From the NCBI GenBank assembly GCA_002013415.1, contig MAEX01000006.1, positions 213,963 through 277,962 on the forward strand: a stretch of DNA of 64,000 nucleotides, written 5' to 3'. The stretch's first letter is position 1; each line of letters starts with the position of its first letter. Positions 1-9,390 of this stretch are shown piece after piece. The DNA is from Mycobacterium sp. D16Q14. Lineage in GTDB: Bacteria; Actinomycetota; Actinomycetes; Mycobacteriales; Mycobacteriaceae. The notes below the pieces were generated by a model. That model did no database searches. It was not told the origin of the DNA and saw nothing but the letters and a program-made list of their open reading frames with translations. Both the position numbers and the translations under genes were made by a program.

Positions 1-593
1 GGCAGCAGCTCGTAGCCGTGTTCCCCGGTGTAGCCGGTCCGGCACACGCGCACTGGCAGACCGTCGAGCGTCGCGTCCGCGTAGGCCATGTATTCCATAT
101 CCGTTGGCAGTCCGAGCCCTTGCAGCACATCCGCCGACTTGGGCCCCTGCACGGCCAGCACCGCGTAGTCGCGGTGCTGGTTGGTGATGGTGATGCCCTC
201 GGGGGCCTTCTCCTGCAGAGCGGCCACCACCGCGGCCGTGTTGGCGGCATTGGGCACCAGGAAGATCTCGTCATCGGAGACGTAGTAGGCGATGAGGTCG
301 TCGACGACACCCCCGGTCTCAGTGCAACACAAGGTGTACTGGGCCTTGCCCGGTCCAATCTTGTTGAGATCGTTGGTAAAGCACGTATTGATGAAGGCTG
401 CGGCGCCCGGTCCGCGCACCAGCGCCTTACCCAGGTGGCTCACGTCGAACAGGCCGACAGCCTCGCGGGTAGCGGTGTGCTCCCCCACTGTGCCGGCGTA
501 TGACACCGGCATGTTCCAGCCCCCGAATTCAGCGAAGGTGGCGCCCTGCGCGGCGTGCCGATCGTGAAGTGGGCCGAGTAACAGATCCGTCAT
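1..593 (-). CDS. gcvT: Aminomethyltransferase, glycine cleavage system T protein (3' part beyond window)
   Basis: Reading the minus strand from the ATG at 593 gives an open frame to the window edge, beginning [20 protein letters not shown]. It is followed by the family signatures [24 protein letters not shown], a [15 protein letters not shown] segment and [12 protein letters not shown]. These are the N-terminal folate-binding half of GcvT, which releases ammonia and transfers the methylene group from the H-protein aminomethyl intermediate to tetrahydrofolate. About 197 of the usual 365 residues are present; the rest lies left of position 1. It is divergent from the aminopeptidase gene with only 50 bp between starts, too short for a glycine riboswitch. 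Rv2211c has the same position next to pepB in M. tuberculosis. Confidence 0.95.
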   Translation of the reverse strand, partial: MTDLLLGPLHDRHAAQGATFAEFGGWNMPVSYAGTVGEHTATREAVGLFDVSHLGKALVRGPGAAAFINTCFTNDLNKIGPGKAQYTLCCTETGGVVDDLIAYYVSDDEIFLVPNAANTAAVVAALQEKAPEGITITNQHRDYAVLAVQGPKSADVLQGLGLPTDMEYMAYADATLDGLPVRVCRTGYTGEHGYELL

Positions 594-643
594 GGCGTTC
601 ACCCTAATTGGCGCATCATTCGCTTTCACTAGGCTGTGAGCCT

Positions 644-2152
644 ATGAGCGCATACACGGCACCTTCGTTCACCCTGGCCACATCCATTCCGCAGCGCGGG
701 GTCTCCGCGGCAGTGCTGCTCGTGGGCGTGCGCCCCAGCGAGAAGGAATCCGACAAGGGCCCCAAGGTGGTCGACGCCCAGCTGCTGGACAAGGCGGCCG
801 TCAAGTCCATCGAGGCCGCGCTCAAGGCAGTCGGGGCAACTGGCTCGGCCGAGCAGCTCACCCGGGTGGTCGTGGACGGGCTGCCGGTGGCCAGTGTGCT
901 CGCGGTAGGACTGGGCAAGGCCGACACCGCCGAGTCCATCCGTCGCGCCGCCGGAGTCGCCGCACGGTCACTCGACAGCGTCGAAACCCTGGTGACCACG
1001 CTGTCCGCGCAGGATGTCGACGCCACCGTGCAGGGGCTTGTGCTGGGCGGGTACCGCTTCGCGGAATTCCGCAGCGCCAAGACGGCACCGAAGGATGCCG
1101 GGCTGCAGAAGGTTACGTTGCTCGTCGGCGACAAGGGGCGCGCGCAGAAGGACGCCATGGAGCGCGGTGCCGCCGTCGCCGCTGCTGTCGTGATTGCCCG
1201 CGATCTGGTGAATACTCCGCCCAGCCACCTGTTCCCGGCCGAATTCGCCAAGCGCGCAAAAACGTTGGCGACGGCCGAGGGTATCGAGGTCGAGGTCCTC
1301 GACGAGAAGGAACTGGCCAAGGGCGGCTACGGCGGTGTCGTGGGAGTGGGCAAGGGCTCCTCGCGCCAGCCGCGCCTGGTGCGATTGACCTATCGCGGCG
1401 CGAAGGGAAAGAAAGCCAAGACGGTCGCTCTGGTGGGCAAGGGCATCACCTTCGACACGGGCGGCATCTCAATCAAGCCGGCCGGCGGTATGGAGAACAT
1501 GACCTCCGATATGGGTGGGGCGGCAGCGGTTATCGCGGTCACCCTGCTGGCGGCCCGCCGGCAGTTGCCGATCGACGTGATCGCGACGGTACCCATGGCC
1601 GAGAACATGCCGTCCTCGACGGCGCAGCGTCCCGGTGACGTGTTGACCCATCTCGACGGCACCACCGTCGAGGTGATCAACACCGACGCCGAGGGCCGCC
1701 TGATCCTCGCTGACGCGATCGTGCGGGCCTGCCAGGACGAGCCCGATTACCTGATCGACACCGCAACGCTGACCGGTGCGCAGGTGGTGGCGCTGGGTAC
1801 GCGCACCCCCGGCGTGATGGGCACCGACGAGTTCCGGGACCGGGTGTCGTCGATCTCGCAGTCCGTGGGCGAGAACGGCTGGGCCATGCCGCTCCCCGAG
1901 GAACTGCGCGACGATCTCAAGTCCCGGGTGGCCGACCTGGCGAACGTCACCAATCACCGCAACGGCGGCATGCTGGCGGCCGGATTGTACCTGCGCGAGT
2001 TCGTCGCCGACGGCGTGCAATGGGCACATATCGACGTCGCGGGCCCGGCGTTCAACACCGGCGGACCGTGGGGCTACATCTCCAAGGGCGGCACCGGTGT
2101 GCCGGTGCGGACCATCTTCGGGGTGCTGGAAGACATCGTCGAGAACGGGTAA
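644..2152 (+). CDS. pepA: Leucyl aminopeptidase (M17 family)
   Basis: Cytosolic dimetal exopeptidase that removes N-terminal Leu and similar residues from peptides. The 502-residue protein has an N-terminal M17 regulatory domain and a C-terminal catalytic domain. Metal and active-site signatures are visible: [11 protein letters not shown] near residues 264-274 and the family hallmark NTDAEGRL near 346-353. The start at 644 ([10 protein letters not shown]) is preferred over an upstream in-frame start at 608, because homologues begin there and 608 would read into the divergent gcvT promoter. The M. tuberculosis orthologue is Rv2213 (called pepB). In that species an adenylyl cyclase lies between gcvT and this gene; here it is absent. 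Confidence 0.95.
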   Translation: MSAYTAPSFTLATSIPQRGVSAAVLLVGVRPSEKESDKGPKVVDAQLLDKAAVKSIEAALKAVGATGSAEQLTRVVVDGLPVASVLAVGLGKADTAESIRRAAGVAARSLDSVETLVTTLSAQDVDATVQGLVLGGYRFAEFRSAKTAPKDAGLQKVTLLVGDKGRAQKDAMERGAAVAAAVVIARDLVNTPPSHLFPAEFAKRAKTLATAEGIEVEVLDEKELAKGGYGGVVGVGKGSSRQPRLVRLTYRGAKGKKAKTVALVGKGITFDTGGISIKPAGGMENMTSDMGGAAAVIAVTLLAARRQLPIDVIATVPMAENMPSSTAQRPGDVLTHLDGTTVEVINTDAEGRLILADAIVRACQDEPDYLIDTATLTGAQVVALGTRTPGVMGTDEFRDRVSSISQSVGENGWAMPLPEELRDDLKSRVADLANVTNHRNGGMLAAGLYLREFVADGVQWAHIDVAGPAFNTGGPWGYISKGGTGVPVRTIFGVLEDIVENG

Positions 2153-2158
2153 GCGCCG

Positions 2159-2500
2159 CTAGGCGCCTTCCTCGGCCGCGCGGCGCTTGAGGATTCGCTG
2201 CCGGGCGTCGTAATCACGTTTGCGTTGCGGGTACCCGGTGCGATGTACGTCGTACACGGGGATCTTGAGTCTCTCGGAGATTCGCCGCGCGCCCGCTACC
2301 CCGCCGACGCGGCGGCGAGTCCACTCACCATCACCCGCGATGAGAATCACGGTGACGTCGGAGAAGTTGGTTTGCGGTTCGACGTAGGCCTCCACGCCGG
2401 TGCGCGCCGCCGCCCAGGCCGCGAGGTAGCGCACGTCGTCATTCGTGCCCTGTGTGGTCCGCCCCCCGCGTTTGCTTCGAAAGGCGTCGATCCATGCCAT
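2159..2500 (-). CDS. Conserved small actinobacterial protein of unknown function
   Basis: A 113-residue basic protein starting at ATG 2500. It carries FSDVTVILIAGDGEWTRRRVGG in the centre (a short beta strand followed by an Arg-rich turn) and ends in a charged KRDYDARQRILKRRAAEE helix. There is no signal peptide or membrane segment. I recall very similar small proteins next to pepB/dlaT in other mycobacteria, often loosely called oxidoreductase, but I see no cofactor motif that supports that name. It converges with the aminopeptidase gene, the two stops being 6 bp apart. Its coding statistics (third-position GC) fit its neighbours. Confidence 0.7.
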   Translation of the reverse strand: MAWIDAFRSKRGGRTTQGTNDDVRYLAAWAAARTGVEAYVEPQTNFSDVTVILIAGDGEWTRRRVGGVAGARRISERLKIPVYDVHRTGYPQRKRDYDARQRILKRRAAEEGA

Positions 2501-2536
2501 TCGCCCATGGTGCCAGCTAATCCTGAGATCGTGCTG

Positions 2537-2767
2537 TCATCCGACCGAGAATCGCTTCAGTCTGCTGGTCTGCCCGGCAACGAGCCGCACCGTCGATTTC
2601 GGCACGTCCAAATACTCGGCAAGCAACGCGACGGCAGCCTTGTTGGCTTTGCCGTCGATCGCCGGCTCCCGCACAAAGAGGGTCAACGCGCCGTCGTCGG
2701 CAACCTCGACAGCGGGCCCCTTGCGGCTGCCGGGCTTGATGACGCAGACGACTGTGCGCACACTCAC
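2537..2767 (-). CDS. DUF167 (YggU) family protein
   Basis: A small alpha/beta protein of the widespread DUF167/YggU family, biochemical role unknown. Family signatures are clear: IKPGSRKGP near the N-terminus, then the core DGKANKAAVALLAEYLDVPKS, and VRLVAGQTSRLKR near the C-terminus. I use the GTG at 2767 (VSVRTVVCVIKPGS), giving 76 residues, because homologues begin just before the IKPGSR motif. An in-frame start at 2860 would add 31 residues that do not look like the family. Neither start has a convincing ribosome binding site. It probably follows the dlaT promoter region in the opposite direction. Confidence 0.8.
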   Translation of the reverse strand: MSVRTVVCVIKPGSRKGPAVEVADDGALTLFVREPAIDGKANKAAVALLAEYLDVPKSTVRLVAGQTSRLKRFSVG

Positions 2768-2902
2768 CCTTCGATCTTGGACCCGGGCAGGCGCGCCGTT
2801 CCACTCAGTGACAGGATTGACCCGCTGGCCACGTCGCTGTGGTAAGCCAGATATGTCCACATTGTGTGCGCCGCTATCGGAACCTTTTCAGGAGTGGAAA
2901 CC

Positions 2903-4642
2903 ATGGCCTTCTCCGTCCAGATGCCCGCCCTCGGTGAGAGCGTGACCGAAGGGACGGTGACACGGTGGCTCAAGCAAGAGGGCGACACGGTCCAAGTCGA
3001 CGAGCCATTGCTCGAGGTCTCCACCGACAAGGTGGACACCGAGATCCCCGCTCCCACTTCGGGTGTGCTGACCAAGATCAGCGCCCGTGAGGACGACACC
3101 GTCGAGATCGGTGGCGAATTGGGTGTGATCAGCGAGGCTGGAGAAGCAGCGTCTGCCCCGGCAGAGGCAGCGCCCGCGGCCGCGCCGGCCGCGCCCGCTC
3201 CGGAACCTGCACCGGCGCCGACACCGGCACCAGCTGCCGCTCCGGCACCCGCAGCCGCCGCCCCTCCGGCGGGCCCCGGCACCTCGGTCACGATGCCCGA
3301 GCTCGGTGAGTCTGTCACCGAGGGCACCGTGACCCGCTGGCTCAAGAAGGTCGGCGACGAGGTCGGGGTGGATGAGCCGCTCGTCGAGGTATCCACGGAC
3401 AAGGTCGACACGGAGATTCCGTCCCCGGTCGCCGGTGTGCTGCTGAGCATCTCGGCCAATGAGGACGACACCGTCGCCGTGGGTGGCGAACTCGCCGTTG
3501 TCGGGGCCGCTGGTGCTGCTCCCGCCGCAGCTCCGGCACCCGCTCCTGCCGCACCTCCTGCTCCCGCGGCAGCTCCGGCACCCGCTCCTGCCGCACCTCC
3601 TGCTCCCGCGGCAGCTCCGGCACCCGCTCCTGCCGCACCTCCTGCTCCCGCGGCAGCTCCGGCACCCGCTCCTGCCGCTCCGGCGCCCGTCGCCGTCGAC
3701 GGCGCAAGCGATAACCCGTACGTCACGCCGCTGGTGCGCAAGCTCGCCGCCGAGAACAACGTGGACCTGTCCGCGCTGACCGGCAGCGGTGTGGGCGGAC
3801 GCATCCGTAAGCAGGACGTCCTGGCCGCCGCCGAAGCCGCCAAAGCTCCCGCCCCGGCGGCAGCTGCTCCCGCGGCGCCTGCGCCATCGGCTCCGGCAGC
3901 TCCGGCTGCGCTGGCACACCTGCGTGGAACCACGCAGAAGGCCAACCGGATTCGCCAGCTGACCGCCAAGAAGACGCGCGAGTCGCTGCAGCAGACCGCA
4001 CAGCTGACGCAGACCCACGAGGTCGATGTCACCAAGATCACGGCTCTGCGTGCTCGCGCCAAGGCCACCTTCACCGAGCGCGAGGGCGTCAACCTGACCT
4101 TCCTGCCCTTCTTCGCCAAGGCCGCGGTCGAGGCGCTCAAGGCGCACCCGAACGTCAACGCGAGCTACAACGAAGACACCAAGGAGATCACCTACTTCGA
4201 CGCCGAGCACCTGGGTATCGCGGTCGACACCGATCAGGGGCTGCTGTCTCCGGTGATCCACAATGCCGGTGACCTGTCGCTGGCCGGGCTGGCCCGTGCC
4301 ATCGCCGATATCGCCGGTCGCGCACGTTCGGGGAACCTCAAGCCCGACGAGCTCGCCGGCGGCACCTTCACCATCACCAACATCGGCAGCCAAGGTGCGC
4401 TGTTCGATACCCCGATCCTGGTGCCGCCGCAGGCCGCCATGCTCGGCACTGGTGCAATCGTGAAGCGTCCCAGGGTTATCCGTGACGACGCGGGCAACGA
4501 GTCGATTGGCATCCGGTCGATCTGCTACCTGCCACTGACCTACGATCACCGCCTGATCGACGGAGCCGACGCGGGGCGGTTCCTCACCACGATCAAACAT
4601 CGCCTGGAAGAGGGGGCTTTCGAGGCGGACCTGGGTCTGTAG
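2903..4642 (+). CDS. dlaT: Dihydrolipoamide acyltransferase (E2), DlaT/SucB type
   Basis: E2 core of 2-oxoacid dehydrogenase complexes. In M. tuberculosis DlaT (Rv2215) serves pyruvate dehydrogenase and also the peroxynitrite reductase with AhpD/AhpC. The 579-residue protein shows two lipoyl domains with lipoyl lysines at about 43 and 167 (each in [10 protein letters not shown]). An E3/E1-binding domain follows ([23 protein letters not shown], then [10 protein letters not shown]), then a catalytic domain ending with the HxxxDG motif [13 protein letters not shown] (His about 549). Start ATG 2903 has an AGGAG site 9 bp upstream. The Ala/Pro linker after lipoyl domain 2 contains a 42-bp tandem repeat. 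It leads a cluster with lipB and lipA, which provide its cofactor. Confidence 0.96.
   Translation: MAFSVQMPALGESVTEGTVTRWLKQEGDTVQVDEPLLEVSTDKVDTEIPAPTSGVLTKISAREDDTVEIGGELGVISEAGEAASAPAEAAPAAAPAAPAPEPAPAPTPAPAAAPAPAAAAPPAGPGTSVTMPELGESVTEGTVTRWLKKVGDEVGVDEPLVEVSTDKVDTEIPSPVAGVLLSISANEDDTVAVGGELAVVGAAGAAPAAAPAPAPAAPPAPAAAPAPAPAAPPAPAAAPAPAPAAPPAPAAAPAPAPAAPAPVAVDGASDNPYVTPLVRKLAAENNVDLSALTGSGVGGRIRKQDVLAAAEAAKAPAPAAAAPAAPAPSAPAAPAALAHLRGTTQKANRIRQLTAKKTRESLQQTAQLTQTHEVDVTKITALRARAKATFTEREGVNLTFLPFFAKAAVEALKAHPNVNASYNEDTKEITYFDAEHLGIAVDTDQGLLSPVIHNAGDLSLAGLARAIADIAGRARSGNLKPDELAGGTFTITNIGSQGALFDTPILVPPQAAMLGTGAIVKRPRVIRDDAGNESIGIRSICYLPLTYDHRLIDGADAGRFLTTIKHRLEEGAFEADLGL
3527..3678 (+). repeat. 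42-bp tandem repeat in the dlaT Ala/Pro linker
   Basis: The 42-bp unit starting GCAGCTCCGGCACCCGCTCC recurs exactly at 3527, 3569 and 3611, with a fourth partial copy from 3653, about 3.6 copies. Each unit encodes 14 Ala/Pro residues of the flexible linker between lipoyl domain 2 and the E3-binding domain. Because the unit is a multiple of 3, copy number changes keep the frame. The repeat also keeps long open frames on other frames and the opposite strand, which are not genes. Confidence 0.95.
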
Positions 4643-4645
4643 CTC

Positions 4646-5548
4646 ATGCGCATCGTCATCGCCGGCTCCTCGGGGATGATCGGGTCTGCGCTTGTCGCGT
4701 CACTGCGTGCCGCAGACCACACCGTGGTCCGACTGGTTCGCCGCGACCCGATGGGCCCCGATGAACAGCGCTGGGATCCGGCGAGCGGGCAGATAGAACC
4801 AGGCGCTCTGGACGGGGCCGATGCCGTCGTCAACATGTGTGGCGTCGGCGTCGGCGACAAGCGGTGGTCGGGCGCCTACAAGCAGGAGATCTACGACAGC
4901 CGCGTCATCCCTACCGAGGTGCTGGCCGGTGCTGTCGCCGATGTCGGCATACCGGTGTTGATCAATGCCTCCGCGGTCGGCTACTACGGCGACAGCGGAG
5001 ACCGCGTCATCGACGAAACCGCATCCAGCGGTGACGGTTTCCTCGCTCGCGTGTGCGTCGACTGGGAGGGAGCGACCGAGGAGGCCGCGCAAGCCGGAAC
5101 CCGGGTGGTAATCGTCCGCACCGGCCTGGTGCTGTCCCCCGCCGGCGGGCTCTTCGGCAGGTCACGCCCGTTGTTCTCCCTCGGCCTGGGTGCGCGGCTG
5201 GGCAACGGGCGCTGGTACATGCCCTGGATCAGCCTCGAAGACCAGATCCGTGCCCTCGAGTTCGCGTTGACCGAATCGGCGCTCTCGGGCCCGGTCAACC
5301 TGACCGGGCCCGCACCGGTGACCAATGCGGAGTTCACCGCAGCCCTGGCCCGGACGCTGCATCGCCCCACCCTGCTCGTGGCACCCCAATTCGCGCTGCG
5401 CGCCATCTTCGGCGAGTTCGCCGATGCCGAACTGACCCGCAGCATGCGGGTCATCCCCGCCGTCCTGGAACGGCACGGATTCGAGTTCGAGCACCACACC
5501 ATCGGCGAGGCGCTGGCCTACGCCAACAACAGTCGACCAATGAAGTGA
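4646..5548 (+). CDS. TIGR01777-type SDR epimerase/dehydratase family protein
   Basis: A 300-residue protein with an extended-SDR Rossmann start ([16 protein letters not shown]), the family block [12 protein letters not shown], an active-site region ASAVGYYGD in place of a classical YxxxK, and [15 protein letters not shown] plus [16 protein letters not shown]. This is the YfcH/TIGR01777 subfamily, orthologous to Rv2216. Substrate and reaction are not known. It begins 3 bp after dlaT stops and ends 4 bp before lipB, so it is almost certainly cotranscribed with the lipoate genes. Confidence 0.9.
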   Translation: MRIVIAGSSGMIGSALVASLRAADHTVVRLVRRDPMGPDEQRWDPASGQIEPGALDGADAVVNMCGVGVGDKRWSGAYKQEIYDSRVIPTEVLAGAVADVGIPVLINASAVGYYGDSGDRVIDETASSGDGFLARVCVDWEGATEEAAQAGTRVVIVRTGLVLSPAGGLFGRSRPLFSLGLGARLGNGRWYMPWISLEDQIRALEFALTESALSGPVNLTGPAPVTNAEFTAALARTLHRPTLLVAPQFALRAIFGEFADAELTRSMRVIPAVLERHGFEFEHHTIGEALAYANNSRPMK

Positions 5549-5552
5549 GATA

Positions 5553-6248
5553 ATGGAACCCGTGCACCGCACTCATGGATCCATCCGATCCAGCGCAGAT
5601 CCCGTCGTCGTACAGGATCTGGGCGTGATCGACTATGAGGCGGCCTGGGGGCTGCAGCGCGACCTCGTCGAGGCGCGCGTCGCTGGCGGACCCGACACAC
5701 TGCTGACCCTGCAGCATCCGGCGGTGTACACCGCCGGCCGGCGCACCGAGGCGCAGGAACGGCCGATCAACGGCGCACCCGTCATCGACACCGACCGCGG
5801 CGGCAAAATCACCTGGCACGGGCCGGGTCAGCTGGTCGGCTACCCGATCGTGCGATTGGCCGAGCCCATCGACGTGGTGAACTACGTTCGGCGCCTAGAA
5901 GAATCGATCATCGCGGTGTGCGCACAGCTGGGCGTGCAGACCAAGCGCGTCGATGGCCGCTCCGGCGTGTGGCTGGCCGCGGGCGGCGGGAAGCCCGAAC
6001 GCAAGATCGCCGCGATCGGGGTCCGCGTGCAGCGCGGCGTCACCATGCACGGCTTCTCCCTCAACTGCAATAACAGCCTGGACGCGTACCTGCCGATCGT
6101 GGCCTGCGGCATCAGCGACGCCGGTGTGACGACCCTGTCCGCCGAACTGGACCGGGACGTCACCATCGACGAGATACATGACCAGGTGATTACCTCGGTG
6201 CTCGACGCACTAGAAGGACGGCTGGCAGTCGGGGCGGTCGGAGCATGA
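5553..6248 (+). CDS. lipB: Octanoyl-[ACP]:protein N-octanoyltransferase
   Basis: LipB moves octanoate from acyl carrier protein to the lipoyl lysine of E2 and H proteins, the first step of lipoate attachment. The 231-residue protein contains the signatures [18 protein letters not shown] and [10 protein letters not shown], with catalytic Lys about 151 and catalytic Cys about 185 in [13 protein letters not shown]. It starts at ATG 5553; an internal GTG at 5562 is possible. Its end overlaps the lipA start by 4 bp (ATGA), indicating translational coupling. Orthologue of Rv2217. Confidence 0.97.
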   Translation: MEPVHRTHGSIRSSADPVVVQDLGVIDYEAAWGLQRDLVEARVAGGPDTLLTLQHPAVYTAGRRTEAQERPINGAPVIDTDRGGKITWHGPGQLVGYPIVRLAEPIDVVNYVRRLEESIIAVCAQLGVQTKRVDGRSGVWLAAGGGKPERKIAAIGVRVQRGVTMHGFSLNCNNSLDAYLPIVACGISDAGVTTLSAELDRDVTIDEIHDQVITSVLDALEGRLAVGAVGA

Positions 6249-7237
6249 CCGAACCCCGCAAGCTGCTGCGACTGGAAGTTCGCAACGCCCAAACCCCCAT
6301 CGAACGCAAGCCGGACTGGATCCGCACCCGCGCCAAGATGGGCCCCGAGTACAAGGAACTCAAGGCGCTGGTGCGCACGGGCGGTCTGCACACCGTGTGC
6401 GAGGAAGCCGGATGCCCCAACATCTTCGAATGCTGGGAAGACCGCGAGGCCACCTTCCTCATCGGCGGCGAGCAGTGCACCCGTCGCTGCGATTTCTGCC
6501 AGATCGACACCGGCAAGCCCGCTGACCTGGACCGAGACGAGCCTCGGCGGGTGGCCGAGAGCGTGCACACCATGGGCCTGCGGTACTCGACAGTCACCGG
6601 GGTGGCGCGGGACGACCTGCCCGACGGCGGCGCCTGGCTGTACGCCGAAACCGTGCGGTACATCAAGGAGCTCAATCCGGCCACGGGTGTGGAGCTGCTC
6701 ATCCCGGACTTCAACGCCGTCCCCGAGCAGCTCGACGAGGTGTTCGCATCGCGGCCCGAGGTGCTCGCGCACAACCTGGAGACGGTGCCGCGAGTGTTCC
6801 GCCGTATCCGGCCCGCGTTCAGCTATGAGCGAAGCCTGTCGGTGATCACCGCCGCGCGTGAGGCGCAGCTGGTGACCAAGAGCAACCTGATTCTCGGCAT
6901 GGGCGAGACCAACGACGAGATTCGCGAGGCACTTGTCGCGCTGCACGAGGCGGGCTGCGACATCATTACCATCACCCAGTATCTGCGGCCCTCGCCGCGA
7001 CACCATCCGGTTGATCGCTGGGTCAAACCGCAAGAATTCGTGGAACTTTCGGATTTTGCGGAGGGTCTGGGCTTCGCCGGTGTGATGGCCGGGCCGCTGG
7101 TGCGTTCCTCGTACCGGGCGGGGCGGCTGTACGCGCAGGCGATGGCTCACCATGGACGCCCGCTGCCCGCCGAGCTGGAGCACCTGGCGTCGGCCGGGTC
7201 GGCTGCCCAGGAGGCAGTGAATCTCATCGCGCGCTGA
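6245..7237 (+). CDS. lipA: Lipoyl synthase (radical SAM)
   Basis: LipA inserts two sulfur atoms into protein-bound octanoyl groups using S-adenosylmethionine and two [4Fe-4S] clusters. The auxiliary cluster cysteines are seen at about 52, 57 and 63 ([12 protein letters not shown]) and the radical SAM CxxxCxxC at 78, 82 and 85 (CTRRCDFC). The C-terminal RSSY motif is also present (VRSSYRAG). The length of 330 residues is typical. It overlaps lipB by 4 bp, and both act on the neighbouring DlaT. Orthologue of Rv2218. Confidence 0.98.
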   Translation: MTEPRKLLRLEVRNAQTPIERKPDWIRTRAKMGPEYKELKALVRTGGLHTVCEEAGCPNIFECWEDREATFLIGGEQCTRRCDFCQIDTGKPADLDRDEPRRVAESVHTMGLRYSTVTGVARDDLPDGGAWLYAETVRYIKELNPATGVELLIPDFNAVPEQLDEVFASRPEVLAHNLETVPRVFRRIRPAFSYERSLSVITAAREAQLVTKSNLILGMGETNDEIREALVALHEAGCDIITITQYLRPSPRHHPVDRWVKPQEFVELSDFAEGLGFAGVMAGPLVRSSYRAGRLYAQAMAHHGRPLPAELEHLASAGSAAQEAVNLIAR

Positions 7238-7253
7238 GACTTAGACTCGGTAC

Positions 7254-8006
7254 ATGCCTAAATCACTGAATCCCGCCGAGGCCAAGGCCGCCAAGGCCGA
7301 GGTAAAGGCGCGCCGTAAGGCCGAATCAAAGGCGCGCCGCGCCCAGATGTGGCAGGCCTTCCAGATTCAGCGCAAGGAAGACAAGCGTCTCCTGCCGTAC
7401 ATGATCGGCGCTTCCGTACTGATCGTGGCGGCGTTCGCGGTCGCCGGGTACTTCGCGGGCGGGATCAGCGTGTTCATGTTCCCGATCCTGGGCGTGGTGC
7501 TCGGCCTGCTGGTGGCGTTCATCATCTTCGGCCGGCGCGTGCAGAAATCGGTGTTCACCAAGGCCGAGGGCCAGAAGGGTGCCGCGGGCTGGGCGCTGGA
7601 CAACATGCGCGGAAAATGGCGGGTCACCACCGCAGTCGCGGGTACGACGCAGCTCGACGTCGTGCACCGGGTCATCGGCCGGCCCGGCGTCATCTTCGTC
7701 GCAGAAGGTGCTCCCGGCCGACTGGGCCCGCTCTTGGCTCAGGAGAAGAAGCGCACCGCTCGCGTCGTCGGCGATACACCGATCTACGACGTCATCGTCG
7801 GCAACGAGGACGGTCAGGTGCCGCTGTCCAAGCTGGAGCGCCACCTCACCAAGCTTCCCGCCAACATCACCGCCAAGCAGATGGACTCCCTGGAGTCCCG
7901 GCTGTCGGCGCTGGGTTCACGCGCCGCGGCCATGCCGAAGGGCCCGATGCCTGGTGGTCAGGCGAAGGCACGCGGCGGGATGCAGCGCACCATCAGGCGC
8001 CGGTAG
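7254..8006 (+). CDS. DUF4191 membrane protein (Rv2219-like)
   Basis: A 250-residue protein with a Lys/Ala-rich charged N-terminus (residues 1-40) and two adjacent hydrophobic helices at about 47-90 (MIGASVLIVAAFAVAGYF, then FPILGVVLGLLVAFIIFG). A soluble C-terminal domain with GVIFVAEGAPGR and TPIYDVIVGNEDGQVPL follows. This is the DUF4191 family, conserved beside lipA in mycobacteria. It likely faces the cytoplasm with both termini. Function unknown. It follows lipA by 16 bp and converges with CYP144, the last 14 bp overlapping. Confidence 0.88.
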   Translation: MPKSLNPAEAKAAKAEVKARRKAESKARRAQMWQAFQIQRKEDKRLLPYMIGASVLIVAAFAVAGYFAGGISVFMFPILGVVLGLLVAFIIFGRRVQKSVFTKAEGQKGAAGWALDNMRGKWRVTTAVAGTTQLDVVHRVIGRPGVIFVAEGAPGRLGPLLAQEKKRTARVVGDTPIYDVIVGNEDGQVPLSKLERHLTKLPANITAKQMDSLESRLSALGSRAAAMPKGPMPGGQAKARGGMQRTIRRR

Positions 8007-9222
8007 CTCCCAGGCTGAGCTCCAGCTCCAGCGTGTGGTGCCGACGCACCATGATGCTCGGAACCCACTGGGCACCGCCGGGTTTGATCGTGAATTCGTG
8101 TGTCCGATCAAGCAACAGGTTGATCGCGGTACGCGCCTCCAAACGCGCCAGCGCCGCCCCCACGCAGAAGTGCAGTCCCTTGCCAAAGGTGATGTGACTG
8201 CGGGGACTTGGCCGGTCGAGGCGCAGGGCGTCGGGGTCCTCGAAGATCGCCGGATCGCGGTTGGCCGCGCCCCACATCAGGGTGAGGTGGCTGCCCGCGG
8301 GCAGCTCGACCCCGCCGAGCGAGGTGTCTGCCACGACGTGACGGTGATGCCCGCGGAACGGCGACTCCAGCCGAAGGGCCTCTTCCAGGAAGGTCGGCAA
8401 CAGCGCACGGTCGTCTCGAATGCGCCGCTGCAGCTCGGGATTCTCGCCGAGGATACGCACCGCGTTACCCATCAATCCCGCGGTGGACTCACCACCGGCG
8501 CCGACCAACTGCACCAGGATCATCACGCCGATATCTAAGGAGATATCTCCCCGGTTACACGCCTGTGCCAGGTATCCAAGCAGGTCCTCCCCGGGCGCGG
8601 CCAGCTCCTTCTCCAGGTGTTCACGCAGGTAGAGGATCAGATACATGGTGTCCTTGACGACCTGGGCCTGCCGCTGCGCGGTGTTGAGCCCGCCGAGCAT
8701 CTCGGTGCTGGAGTAACCCCACTGCACCAGTTGCGGCACATCCTCATCGGGCAGGCCGATCAGCCGGGCCACCATGGTCATCGGCAACGCATCGCCCATC
8801 GCGGCCATCCAGTCGATGCCGTCGCCGTCGACTCCGCGTTCCCACAACCGCGTCCCCGTCGCGGCCATGACGGGTTCCAGCGCGGTGATCCGCTTGGCGA
8901 CCAATGTCGGCAGCACCAGTTTGCGATGCGCATGATGGACCGGATCGTCGCCGGTGGCCAGGACATGGGTGGGGTCGGCGACCGGCCCCATCACGGCAAC
9001 CGTCGGGCCGGACTCGGAGTCCTCGGATCTCATGAGCGCGGCGGTGAGGTTGGACGAGAAGTCCCCGGTGCGCTCGGTGGCCTCCACGACGAGATCCCAG
9101 CGTGAGACGAAGTAGAAGCCAGAATCGCCGACGGGCCATACCGGCGCCGTCTCGCGCAGCCTCCGATAGAACGGATACGGATCCTCCAGGACCTGCGGGT
9201 CGAACAATTCCACGGTGCTCAT
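7993..9222 (-). CDS. cyp144: Cytochrome P450, CYP144 family
   Basis: A heme-thiolate monooxygenase of about 409 residues. Visible motifs are the I-helix VGAGGEST (oxygen activation), the K-helix EEALRLE (ExxR) and the heme loop FGKGLHFCVGAALARLEAR, with the ligand Cys about 353. Long stretches match my memory of M. tuberculosis CYP144A1 (DFSSNLTA, THVLAT.DDP.H, RKLVL..L.AKRI, PFRGHHRHV), and the divergent TetR neighbour is also shared with Rv1776c-Rv1777. The natural substrate is unknown. The start is ATG 9222 or the GTG at 9225. It is inserted here relative to M. tuberculosis, where lipA/DUF4191 and CYP144 are far apart. Confidence 0.93.
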   Translation of the reverse strand: MSTVELFDPQVLEDPYPFYRRLRETAPVWPVGDSGFYFVSRWDLVVEATERTGDFSSNLTAALMRSEDSESGPTVAVMGPVADPTHVLATGDDPVHHAHRKLVLPTLVAKRITALEPVMAATGTRLWERGVDGDGIDWMAAMGDALPMTMVARLIGLPDEDVPQLVQWGYSSTEMLGGLNTAQRQAQVVKDTMYLILYLREHLEKELAAPGEDLLGYLAQACNRGDISLDIGVMILVQLVGAGGESTAGLMGNAVRILGENPELQRRIRDDRALLPTFLEEALRLESPFRGHHRHVVADTSLGGVELPAGSHLTLMWGAANRDPAIFEDPDALRLDRPSPRSHITFGKGLHFCVGAALARLEARTAINLLLDRTHEFTIKPGGAQWVPSIMVRRHHTLELELSLGATGA

Positions 9223-9281
9223 CACCTACGAGGCTGACAGACCGGAAAACCGCACGTCAAGGCATTCACGAAACTGAGAAA

Positions 9282-9295
9282 TCCCTGTTCAGGGA
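9282..9295. promoter_or_regulatory. Inverted repeat TCCCTGTTCAGGGA in the cyp144/tetR intergenic region
   Basis: The arms TCCCT and AGGGA flank a 4-bp centre, about 60 bp upstream of the cyp144 start. It is a candidate operator, seen by eye only. Confidence 0.35.
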
Positions 9296-9362
9296 CATGA
9301 TCCACGACGTCTCACGGCGCCGGTTCCACCTGCACACATAGTGAGAATTGTCGAGAATTCTG

Positions 9363-9375
9363 TCTCATATTGAGA
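9363..9375. promoter_or_regulatory. Inverted repeat TCTCATATTGAGA just upstream of the tetR start
   Basis: The arms TCTCA and TGAGA flank TAT, 15 bp before the tetR ATG and inside the 168-bp divergent region with cyp144. A second GAGAATT direct repeat pair lies immediately upstream (about 9342-9360). Position and symmetry fit an autoregulatory TetR operator. Confidence 0.5.
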
Positions 9376-9390
9376 TAGATTCGGGAAGCA

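Noticed and set aside
1..643. Plus-strand frames at 18-503 and 292-567, and a glycine riboswitch for gcvT
   Set aside because: The minus strand reads an unmistakable GcvT there, and only 50 bp separate gcvT and pepA, too short for a glycine riboswitch aptamer.
3342..3779. Long open frames on the minus strand and another plus frame within dlaT
   Set aside because: They come from the 42-bp Ala/Pro repeat, whose length is a multiple of 3, so every frame stays open; the products are repetitive and have no family features.
2764..4600. Minus-strand frames of 464 and 570 codons over dlaT
   Set aside because: Antisense shadows of a GC-rich gene; the dlaT frame has clear lipoyl and catalytic motifs.
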